Below the pieces are notes generated by a model, which was not told the origin of the DNA, ran no database searches, and saw only the letters and a program-made list of their open reading frames with translations. A program made the position numbers and the translations under genes. Below, piece after piece: positions 55,218-64,000 of a stretch of DNA of 64,000 nucleotides; positions within the stretch are counted from its first letter, which is position 1; each line of letters opens with the position of its first letter. The DNA is from Beta vulgaris subsp. vulgaris (lineage: Eukaryota > Streptophyta > Magnoliopsida > Caryophyllales > Amaranthaceae): assembly GCF_026745355.1 (NCBI RefSeq), contig NC_079202.1, positions 48,790,787 to 48,854,786 of the forward strand. The letters are read 5' to 3'.

Positions 55218-55989
55218 TGTTAACAATAAATCCAATTTATAGGACCTAGAGTTTGCTAGTCAACTTCAATCCAACAATAAATGTAAAGTTATTGTAAACT
55301 TTAATTGAGAAGTAAAAGCAATAAAGAGAGATAAAGAATTAATGTGATTTGGTCAACCTTGACCTACATCCACAAGCAAGAACTTGTAGTTTTTAATTAG
55401 CCTCTTTAATAAAGGAGCTACAATAGGAAAAAAAAGATAATGAGGAGGAAAGAGAGAATTATATTTTAGGGCAAATTTGAATCCTAGGATTCTCAAATGA
55501 CTTTAGGATGCCTTATGTATGACCTCCTAAAGTTTACAAAATGACCCAAAACAAAACCAAGTCATTGATCCGGAAAAAATCCGAATTAAATTCACAAAAC
55601 ATGAAAACAGGGCCTAATCGCCTACCCGAGCAGACGTCAGCACACCCGGGCAAAACATGAGCCTGCCCGAGCTCACAAAACCTCTAACATTCTACCTCGA
55701 GTTGCCCGTGGCACCACGAGATAGGGGGTAAACCTCGACCGAGCAGGACTGCCCGCCCGGGCAACTGGAAATGAGCATTACTAGCCAGAACAGGAGTTGC
55801 ATGCCGCACGTTGGTGCATTTGGCATACTGCACTACTTCATATATTATCTATCTCTCTACTTCTTCTTGCCCAAGAAATATAAGGCACACTTTACAATTC
55901 ACCACCTTCACTTTCATTTCCCCAAACACATTCAATAATACCAAAAACATCAAATAAACTCCAAGGCTCCACCCCAATTGGGGCCTACA
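55218..55989 (-). repeat. 3' LTR of a minus-strand Copia element
   Basis: Plus-strand limits are TGTTAACAATAAATCC and CCAATTGGGGCCTACA. It lies immediately downstream (minus-strand sense) of the RNase H end and a purine-rich stretch. It contains the word GGTCAACCTTGACCTACATC, often seen in Copia LTRs, and GCCCGGGC-rich repeats near 55620-55760. The partner LTR lies beyond the window. Confidence 0.5.
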
Positions 55990-57076
55990 TCAATAAGAGG
56001 AGAGACCCACCAGTTCACACACAAGGGAAGTTAGTGGTTAGCAAAGGCTTTGTGAACATGTCGAAGGGGTTCTCCTCTGTACAAATCTTTATCAATGTCA
56101 ACTCCTTATCATTAACTTTTCGAATGAAGTTGTACTTCACATCAATATGTCCATTCTTTTATGGAACGTGTTTTGGTTCTTAGCCAAGTGAATGAGACTT
56201 TGGCTATCACAAAATACGGACACCTGTTTAGAACACGGGATAATCTCCCCAACCAAACCTCATTGAGCCACTTTGCCTCTTTGAATGCATCGGTTATCGC
56301 CATAAACTCCGCTTCCGTAGTTGAAAGAGCTACAATATCTTGTAGTGAAGATTGCAACTCGATATCGTACCTCCCAAGCTAAACACATAACCCAAAGTTG
56401 ATTTTCGATCATCCAAGTGTCTCCCATAGTCCGAATCACAATACCCACTGACACCATTTGCATCTTGGCCAAACTTCAAGCAAACACGTGAGGTACCCTT
56501 CAAGTACCTTAGAAGCCATCTTAAATCTTCACAATGCCCTTTCCCGGACTTTGACATATAACAACTCACCATGCTCACCACTTGAGCAATGTCCAGCCTA
56601 GAACATACCCTGACATACATCACACTCCCACGACACTAGTATAATGGATGTAGCCATGACCCTTTCATCTTCTTCGGGTTGAGGACAAAGCTCCTTTGAG
56701 AGCTTGAAATGAGAACCGAGAGGAGTATAAATGGGATTTGCATTTTTCAGTGATAACATATCAAGAACCTTCTCAATGTACCTCCTTTGGCTGAGGTATA
56801 ATACCCCCTTAGATGGATCTCTCCGAATCTACATACCAACTATCTTCTTGGCTTCACCGAGATCTTTTATATCAAACTGACTACTCAACAACTTCTTCAA
56901 GTTGTTGACATCAATCAAATGATTGTAAGCAACCAACATATCATTAGCATATAAAGCAAAAGGTAGATCAAGGAACCACTTACAAACTACTTATAGTAGG
57001 CACAACTATCATAGGAGCTTTTTGTGATCAACTCATGAGCCAACATAAAATTGCCTATATCATTGCCTAGGAGATT
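55990..57076 (-). pseudogene. Copia pol 3' part: end of RT and RNase H
   Basis: Minus strand. RT pieces include SPRQ*YRQFYV (57076 onward, with Trp changed to a stop) and HLIDVNNLKKLLSSQFDIKD (about 56930-56870). RNase H pieces are YVRVCSRLDIAQVVSMVS, GYCDSDYGRHLDDRKSTLGY, SSLQDIVALSTTEAEFMAIT and FVIAKVSFTW, ending near 56060. Several frame breaks occur. The coding order continues from 63608-64000, on the other side of the SIRE-like insertion. Confidence 0.85.
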
Positions 57077-58404
57077 TGTTGTGCATGTACATGTTATGTT
57101 TTATGCACATGTTATGTTTTGATGATGAAAATTAATATAATATGTTGTAGCATGAAAGTATGTAACAGTTGCAACAGATGCATGAAGAAAGAAATTGATA
57201 AACGAAGACTTTGAAGAAAAGAAGAATCAAGAATGAAGTTCAAGTTTATAATTTCTTAGAATAGTTACTTTGGTTTAAAAAATGTAATATGTTCTAACTT
57301 AGTAATATGCAATGTGCTAAATATAGAAATATAAAGTTAATATAATTATTATCTTCTTTGAGTTAAGAAAGTAAATAATTGTATTAAAATTATATTTCTA
57401 TATAAAAAGGAAATAAGTTTTCAAAATCAAAAATCAAAAGGAATTAGGAAAACGAGTTTTTAAGAAAAAGATTTTTCTAAAAATTGCGTTTATAAAAGAT
57501 TTTAATAAAAACAAGTTTTATAAAAGATTTTGATAAAAACAAGTTTTGAAAAAGATTTTATAAAAATCGTGTTTTTATATAAAACGAGTTTTAAAAAAAG
57601 ATTTTGAAATAAAATCATGTTTTGATAAAATCCGCAAGATTTAGAAAAAGATTTTATTTTCAAAAATATATTTACAAAATCAGATTTTGGTTTAGAAAAT
57701 ATTAGTGAGTTGAAAAAAGAAAATCTATATGGAAAACTTATCTTTGTTTGTTTAAAAGTTAAAGATAGAAAAAGATAAAGTTTTATCCCTTAAATCAAGG
57801 ATTAAAAGATAAAGATATTTTTAAGTGATTTTCGTCCTAAACAAGTCTTATAAAAGGGAATCAGAATTCACTTTTAAATCTCACGTTTTCAGAGAGAAAA
57901 ATCGAGTCTAATTAAAAGCTGAAAACTATTTCCTTGGCACTGAGCATAGCACTGAGTTAGTTAGGTTTAAGTTACTATTTCACAATTGTAATTGTCCTCT
58001 ATTTGCTTGACTAAGAAGCACATCATTGAGGATTGTTCTTTCTTGTAACTTTTACATTATAGAGAGTGTCAACACTTAGAGTTAAGTGTTGGGCGTCATT
58101 ACTAGGGTTAGTAGTGAGGGGAATCGTATTGTATCAAGAGTTTGATATTTTAGGATTCAAAGAAATAAATAAAAGAGTTTTTGTTTCTTGTGGACGTAGA
58201 TCTCAGAGGTGAGATTGAACCACGTTATATCTTGTGTCAAATCTAATATCTTTTAAGTTTATTATTCGCAAAAACGTAAATTAGCGATTTTCGAGTGTTT
58301 GGCTCAGAGCCTGGCACTGAGCTTAAAGGATTTTTGCGAAAAATCGATTAGATTTCACCACTCAATTCAACCCCCCCTTCTTGAGTGTTCCCTTGGTTCC
58401 AACA
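57077..58404 (+). repeat. SIRE-like 5' LTR, 1328 bp
   Basis: Begins TGTTGTGCATGTACATG and ends TTGGTTCCAACA. A central block (57430-57680) repeats AAAAGATTTT(G/A)ATAAAAA. CTTATAAAAGGGAATC near 57850 is a candidate TATA region. Confidence 0.95.
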
Positions 58405-58406
58405 AG

Positions 58407-58418
58407 TGGTATCAGAGC
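58407..58418 (+). other. SIRE-like primer binding site
   Basis: TGGTATCAGAGC two bases after the 5' LTR, complementary to initiator tRNA-Met. Confidence 0.93.
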
Positions 58419-58458
58419 AGGCTATTCTCGTAAGACTCACATCTAGAGAATAGAAACC

Positions 58459-59500
58459 ATGAACACACAAGACGACTATCGTGACAGGTATTCCAAGTGT
58501 CCAGTTATCAACGGGAAGGACTATGGATGGTGGAAGACTAGGATGAGGATCTACATTCAAGGTTCTGATTTTGAATGCTGGAGAATCATAAAGACTGGCC
58601 TCTACCTATTCAAGTCAAAGATGCTGAAGGAAAGCTGATCGAAAGGAGGAAGATCAGTACAATTCTGTTGACTATGGAAAGCCGGAAAAGAATTACAAAG
58701 CTATGAGTATTCTCCAATCTGGAATTGGACCTGATGAATATTCAAGGATCTCAGCATGTACTACAGGTAAGGAAATCTGGGACACACTGGAATTGGCACA
58801 TGAAGGTACAAACGAGGTAAAACAGTCTAGGATAGATTTACTAGTCCAACAATATGAACTGTTCACAATGAATAAGGACGAATCTATTAAAGATATGTTT
58901 ACCAGATTTACACTAATAACTAATGAACTAAGATCTTTAGGAAAAATCTATTCTTCTGAAGATTTAGTTAGAAAAGTGTTAAGAATTTGACTAATAAATG
59001 GCTTCCAAAATAACTGCTATTCAAGAGGCTAAGGATTTATCAAAACTCTCACTAGAACAACTCATTGGTTCCTTAATGACTCACGAACTTGTTTTAGACT
59101 CTAAATCAAGTGAACCAAAGAATAAAGGGTTGGCCTTAAAAACTGAAGTAGAAACGGATGATAGTGATAGTGATGAAGAACTAGCTTTCTAACTAGAAAT
59201 TTCAAAAAATTTTGAAAAAGAATAGGAATAACAACTTCAGGAGAGGTGGAAACTCCAAAGGTAAAGGCACTACTTTTAACCCTAAGAAAAGTGCTACTAA
59301 CTCTGGTTGTTTCAAGTGTGGTGAGTATGATCACAGGATTAAAGAATGCCCTCTGTGGGATGAAGAAAAGCCTAGAGAAAAACGAGAGCAGTCTAAGAAG
59401 GAGTACAAGAAAGCCATGATCGCAGCAGTCTGGGGAGACTCGGATTCTGACGAAGATCAGTGCCAGCTCAGAGCCACGAAGCAAAATTATGTCTGAATGC
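58459..59500 (+). pseudogene. SIRE-type gag, frame-broken
   Basis: Starts at ATG 58459 (MNTQDDYRDRYSKCPVINGK, YGWWKTRMRIYI). After a frame break near 58590 it continues EIWDTLELAHEGTNEVKQSR, ESIKDMFTRFTLITNEL, then DLSKLSLEQLIGSLMTHEL, an acidic DDSDSDEELAF and a zinc knuckle CFKCGEYDHRIKEC (about 59308-59350). This is the capsid and nucleocapsid order of SIRE-type Copia elements. Further breaks lie near 58985 and 59190. Confidence 0.88.
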
Positions 59501-61085
59501 TGTACAGACACTCTGAAGACGGCACTGAGCCATGACGACTCACATCTATGCTTGATGGCTAAAAGTTCGAACCCTCTTGAAGAGGAAGAAGACAGTGAGG
59601 TAAGTCTAACTTCTTTAAAACCTTCAATTCATCTTCTTTCCAAAAGTAAGCTTGTCATATTGCTTGAAAACGTAATTGATGATTGTCAAAACATGAATGA
59701 TAATTTTGATAACATGAAAAAGGAAATAAAAAATTTGACCAGGCTAAAAATTGGATTAGAAACAGAATATAAGGAATTGCTGAAAGAAAAAAACTCTAAT
59801 AAAAAGGATTGACGAGAAAGACTTAGAGATAAACACACTAAAACAAGAAAAGACTCTAGTTGATAATCTCGTAAAAACTCAGTGCCAGTCACTGAGTTCC
59901 AAGCTGAAAAGTCTAGTCTTGAGGAACAAATTGAAAATTTAAATCACGAGTTGAATGAACTTAAAAATCAAGACAACAATCTGAAATTGTCCCACTACGC
60001 TACCTAGTGATGATAAAATAAGAGAAGAACTGGATAAGGTTAAAAAGGACTTAGAGATTTCCCGAAAAAGAAGTAGTGATTTGAACACCTCAGTTGAATA
60101 TTTGGAATCACAACTTTCTATTGCTCGAAAGATGCACGAAAAATGGACCAATGGGAAGAATGCTCTAAATTACCTAACTTGCACCACAAACAACAGAACA
60201 AAACAGGATTAGGATATTCTGACCAGCGACTCAGTGCCAGGCTCAGTGCCAGACCCTTCGAAAGAGACTTTCGAAAAAGAAAATATGTTGGCCTTCCTGA
60301 ATATCTTATTTGCAATTTTGTGGAAATAATGGCACCTAATTGAGGACTGTAACAAAAAGAAAAATCGAATTGCAAAGAACATTAAACATGTCACTCAAAT
60401 CTGGGTTAGAAAAGACATTCTAGATGCTCAACGTAAGAAAAAGGGACCCAAACAAGTATGGGTTCCTAAAACTAACAAGTGATTCTTGTGCAGGTAAACG
60501 TGAGAGGAAGCAACCTATGGTATCTCGACAGTGGTTGCTCAAGACATATGACTGGTGACAAAACACAATTCCTCTCACTAGTAGCCCACAATGGAGGGTG
60601 TGTTACATTTGGCGACAACAAAAAGGGAGAGATCATTGGAATAGGCAATGTCGGCAATCTCTAACACACTCCATCGAGAATGTTATGTTGGTAAATGGAC
60701 TGAAACACAACTTGTTAAGTATATCACAACTGTGTGATAAAGGTAATGTTGTTGAATTTCAGGCAAATTTGTGCCAAATCTTGAATATGAAAACTAGGGA
60801 AGTAATTTTGGAAGGTAAAAGATTAAACAATGTCTATATAATCTGTCTAGATACCTTACCTAATGAGAAAATTTCATGCATGAGTGCCCTACAAGATAAT
60901 CCACTACTTTGGCATAAAAGACTTGGACATGTTAGCTCTAGACTGCTTAACAAATTGAGAAAAATGGATTTAGTAGATGGTTTACCATCCATAAACTTTG
61001 ATTGGGAAACAATTTGTAATGCATGTGCTAGATGCAAACATGTTCGATCATCTTTTAAGTCAAAGACATTTGTTAGCACCTCTAA
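59501..61085 (+). pseudogene. SIRE-like coiled-coil spacer, protease and GAG-pre-integrase
   Basis: 59501-60340 encodes Lys/Glu/Asn-rich coiled-coil-like segments typical of the gag-protease spacer of SIRE elements. An aspartic protease motif, LWYLDSGCSRHMTGD, lies at about 60518-60560. GAG-pre-integrase follows with LLWHKRLGHVSSRLLNKLRK and CNACARCKHVRSSF (about 60905-61055), the HHCC-type zinc region. The frame changes several times. The integrase core (DDE) that should come next is missing. Confidence 0.85.
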
Positions 61086-61722
61086 ACCCTTGGAATTCCT
61101 GCTGCTGGTTTTTCGGATTTGCCTCACCAAAATTGGCCTTTTGTCGCTGGGGTAGATAACGCGACTATAAGTCGCACAATATCTGATCAGCCTTTGCCCC
61201 ATGCCCAGATCTTTCCCACCACGATGCTTTCTGCCAAAAATAAATTGCTGCGAAATTTCATCACAAAAAATGTTCTTCCTAGGATCGAAAATCGGGGAGA
61301 ATGCCTCATTATGGATCAGGTGTTGATGTGGTTGTTAACACACGGCACTCCTATTAGCCTCCCTCATCTGATGTTTCGCCATATGAAAAATCTGTCCATA
61401 ACTTCTCTTTATTATCCGTATGGACTATGGCTCACCAAGATCTTTCATGCTTTTGATGTGTTGACACCTGATTCTAAGGGCATACCGTGTCGAGATGTAA
61501 TGAATGATGGGATTCTGAGTCGTATGGATTTGTGTGTTAAAGGGTGAGTTGTTCAAGAAAGACTTTTTGGGGTTTCAACCTAGGGAGGCATGTGAAGGAT
61601 GTTTGAAGATGATGGAGTATATGAGAGACATGCAGAGACAGATGCAGCAGCTATTGGCCAGACAACGAGCAAGTGATACTCTTGCTGCTCAACGTCACCG
61701 CCAGATTATGTCAAAACTTTGA
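61086..61722 (+). CDS. Foreign ORF in the SIRE-like element (plant transposon-protein-like domain)
   Basis: An open frame at 61119-61547 reads LRNFITKNVLPRIENRGE, LIMDQVLMWLLTHGTPISL, PHLMFRHMKN, YYPYGLWLTKIFHAFDV. In the next frame 61556-61722 adds FLGFQPREACEGCLKMM and a Gln/Arg-rich helix MRDMQRQMQQLLARQRASD before a stop. The pattern (N.LPR..., L...LL.....INLPHLI..HM, LPYG.LLT.IF..F.V) is what I associate with the Pfam family called putative plant transposon protein (Transposase_32). It replaces the integrase-RT-RNase H part of pol. Function unknown. The family assignment is from memory of the motif. Confidence 0.5.
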
Positions 61723-62240
61723 TAACCTTCTGTTTTACCCAGTCCTACTTTAAACTTATGATGATGCTTTGTAGTTTTTTTTTTGATAAACTTATCGTTT
61801 TGTTAAACTATTTTGATACTTTTGGATGTTTCTTTGGAACTTTCTGTTGATTGTGAATTGGTGTTGGTTGTAGCACCAGCATCACTAGCTCACTTGGTTG
61901 AGCTATTGGATTATTTTCGATATATTCTGACTATGTGCATGTTTTTTGTCTTTTTGCTGCTTTTTGAGAATGACAAAAGGGGGAAAAGAAAGCATATAAT
62001 ATTGACTAGAATCTTGATGATATCCTAGGTTGAGATAATGTGAATAAAATATAAATGAGCATGTAGGGACAAGTGAATAATTGAATGCTATTAATCTGAT
62101 GTACGGATAGGTTCAAAAGGGTGAATATTCAATCTATGCATCCATGCATTGTTTGAGGGGGAATAAAAGTCAATATGCATACTTTAAGGGGGAACAAGTG
62201 TTTATTTAACAATATTATATTCATGGTTTGTCATCATCAA
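61723..62240 (+). other. SIRE-like 3' untranslated region
   Basis: Non-coding DNA between the foreign ORF and the purine tract. It holds several AAAGGGGGAA words (about 61975, 62155, 62190 and 62240), as is usual in SIRE-type elements. Confidence 0.7.
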
Positions 62241-62252
62241 AAAGGGGGAATT
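62241..62252 (+). other. SIRE-like polypurine tract
   Basis: AAAGGGGGAATT directly before the 3' LTR, preceded by TCATCATCAAA, the common SIRE arrangement. Confidence 0.88.
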
Positions 62253-63607
62253 TGTTGTGCATGTACATGTTATGTTTTATGCACATGTTATGTTTTGATG
62301 ATGAAAATTAATATAATATGTTGTAGCATGAAAATATGTAACAGTTGCAACAGATGCATGAAGAAAGAAATTGATAAACGAAGACTTTGAATAAAAGAAG
62401 AATCAAGAATGAAGTTCAAGTTTATAATTTCTTAGAATAGTTACTTTGGTTTAAAAAATGTAATATGCTCTAACTTAGTAATATGCAATGTGCTAAATAT
62501 AGAAATATAAAGTTAATATAATTATTATCTTCTTTGAGTTAAGAAAGTAAATAATTGTATTGAAAATATATTTCTATATAAAAAGGAAATAAGTTTTCAA
62601 AATCAGAAATCAAAAGGAATTAGAAAAATGAGTTTTTAAGAAAAAGATTTTTCTAAAAATTGCGTTTATAAAAGATTTTAATAAAAACAAGTTTTATAAA
62701 AGATTTTGATAAAAACGTGCTTTGAAAAGATTTTGATAAAAACAAGTTTTGAAAAGATTTTATAAAAATCGTGTTTTTATATAAAACGAGTTTTAAAAAA
62801 AGATTTTGAAATAAAATCATGTTTTGATAAAATCCGCAAGATTTAGAAAAAGATTTTATTTTCAAAAATGTATTTACAAAATCAGATTTTGGTTTAGAAA
62901 ATATTAGTGAGTTGAAAAAGAAAATCTATATGGAAAACTTATCTTTGTTTGTTTAAAAGTTAAAGATAGAAAAAGATAAAGTTTTATCCCTTAAATCAAG
63001 GATTAAAAGATAAAGATATTTTTAAGTGATTTTCGTCCTAAACAAGTCTTATAAAAGGGAATCAGAATTCACTTTTAAATCTCACGTTTTCAGAGAGAAA
63101 AATCGAGTCTAATTAAAAGCTGAAAACTATTTCCTTGGCACTGAGCATAGCACTGAGTTAGTTAGGTTTAAGTTACTATTTCACAATAGTAATTGTCCTC
63201 TATTTGCTTGACTAAGAAGCACATCATTGAATTGAGGATCGTTCTTTCTTGTAACTTTTACATTATAGAGAGTGTCAACACTTAGAGTTAAGTGTTGGGA
63301 GTCATTATAGGGTTAGTAGTGAGGGGAATCGTATTGTATCAAGAGTTTGATATTTTAGGATTCAAAGAAATAAAAGAGTTTTTGTTTCTTGTGGACGTAG
63401 ATCTCAGAGGTGAGATTGAACCACGTTATATCTTGTGTCAAATCAAATATCTTTTAAGTTTATTATTCGCAAAAACGTAAATTAGCGATTTTCGAGTGTT
63501 TGGCTCAGAGCCTGGCACTGAACCTTAAAAGGATTTTTGCGAAAAACGATTAGATTTCACCACTCAATTCAACCCCCCCTTCTTGAGTGTTCCCTTGGGT
63601 TCCAACA
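62253..63607 (+). repeat. SIRE-like 3' LTR, 1355 bp
   Basis: Nearly identical to the 5' LTR. The main difference is one extra AAAAGATTTTGATAAAAAC-type unit near 62700-62760, plus a few small indels, indicating recent insertion. The AGATT target duplication follows. Confidence 0.95.
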
Positions 63608-64000
63608 AGATTGCTTCAACCCTTTCAATGACTTCACCAAACGACACAGATGATCTTATTTCCCTTCACCCTCGAAACCTTCCGGTTCCTTCATGTAGAT
63701 TTCATCCTTCAAGTCCCAATGGAGGAAAGAAGTCTTAATATCGAGTTGGTGTAGCTCCAAGTCTTCCATAGCTACCAAGGCAAGCAAAACTCTAATGGAT
63801 GAGTGCTTCACAACTGGTGAGGAAACTTCATGAAAATCAACATCCTCAACTTGAGTAAAACCCCTTGCCACAACTCTTGCCTTATAGACGGGACCTCATG
63901 TCGTGGCTAATTTGAATGACGGTTCCTTCTAAGATGGTTGATCTTGTATCCTGCCAGCATCTTCCTCTAATGGGGAGACCCACTCATAGGCGGTTTGGCG
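63608..64000 (-). pseudogene. Copia RT, N-terminal part, of the interrupted minus-strand element
   Basis: The minus strand reads ARGFTQVEDVDFHEVSSPVV, KHSSIRVLLALVAMEDLELH, QLDIKTSFLHWDLKDEIYM, then after a frame break LVKSLKGLKQS, where it is cut by the SIRE-like insertion. The frame resumes at 57076 with PRQ. These are conserved Copia RT blocks (QLDVKTAFLHG, YGLKQSPRQW). The element extends beyond the window's right edge. Confidence 0.9.

Larger units (their letters stand above)
57077..63607 (+). mobile_element. SIRE-like Copia element with pol replaced by an unrelated ORF
   Basis: 6531 bp with long LTRs, a tRNA-Met primer site, SIRE-type gag, a protease, a GAG-pre-integrase region and an AAAGGGGGAATT purine tract. 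The 5-bp AGATT is duplicated on both sides (57072-57076 and 63608-63612). After the pre-integrase region, integrase, RT and RNase H are absent. At about 61085 the sequence changes to an unrelated ORF. Its transposition would need pol from a related element. The host site is the RT gene of a minus-strand Copia. Confidence 0.92.

Overview
The window is nuclear DNA from a flowering plant, most likely a eudicot with a transposon-rich genome. It is AT-rich and has spliced genes, TATA-bearing LTRs, plant retrotransposon lineages (Ty3, Copia, SIRE-like), a CACTA element, hAT and Mutator-like MITEs, a tRNA-derived SINE and plant Helitrons. I cannot name the species. Only one ordinary host gene looks intact: a single-exon ATL-type RING-H2 ubiquitin ligase on the minus strand at 11779-12732. 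Almost everything else is mobile DNA or fragments captured by it.

Layout. 1-1.4 kb: AT-rich DNA and a MITE. 1.5-5.6 kb: a Ty3-type retroelement with no coding capacity, whose left end is an inverted piece of its own LTR although one 5-bp target duplication flanks the whole unit. 5.6-11.8 kb: AT-rich DNA with Helitron and MITE remnants. 11.8-12.7 kb: the ATL gene. 13.8-19.3 kb: an RNase H-like (RVT_3) fragment split by a young Copia element with perfect 5-bp target duplications. 20.5-20.8 kb: a Stowaway-like MITE.

20.8-45.7 kb is the most interesting region. It reads as one 24.9-kb Helitron on the minus strand. The 3' end at 20808 has a perfect hairpin plus CTAG, and the 5' end at 45687 starts TCTATAC; both junctions fit insertion between A and T. 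Every gene-like segment native to it runs in the Helitron's direction: a RepHel gene (HUH nuclease plus PIF1-type helicase), a single OB-fold RPA-like gene, three divergent F-box genes, and three copies each of two small unrecognised families, called A (about 80 aa) and B (about 150 aa) here. A non-autonomous CACTA element carrying a histone H4 fragment has jumped into it. Most of these genes show one-base frame breaks, many at short homopolymers, so consensus error must be separated from real decay.

45.7-55.2 kb: a SINE touching the Helitron end, a Mutator-like MITE with 9-bp duplications, a fold-back element, two hAT-like non-autonomous elements, a hairpin-ended segment with the first exon of a chloroplast phosphoglycerate kinase gene, a Ty3 LTR-like piece, and a 5'-truncated LINE with 14-bp duplications. 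55.2-64 kb: a minus-strand Copia element broken inside its reverse transcriptase by a 6.5-kb SIRE-like element that keeps gag and protease but has an unrelated ORF where integrase, RT and RNase H should be.

All calls come from reading the sequence; no database search or alignment program was used.
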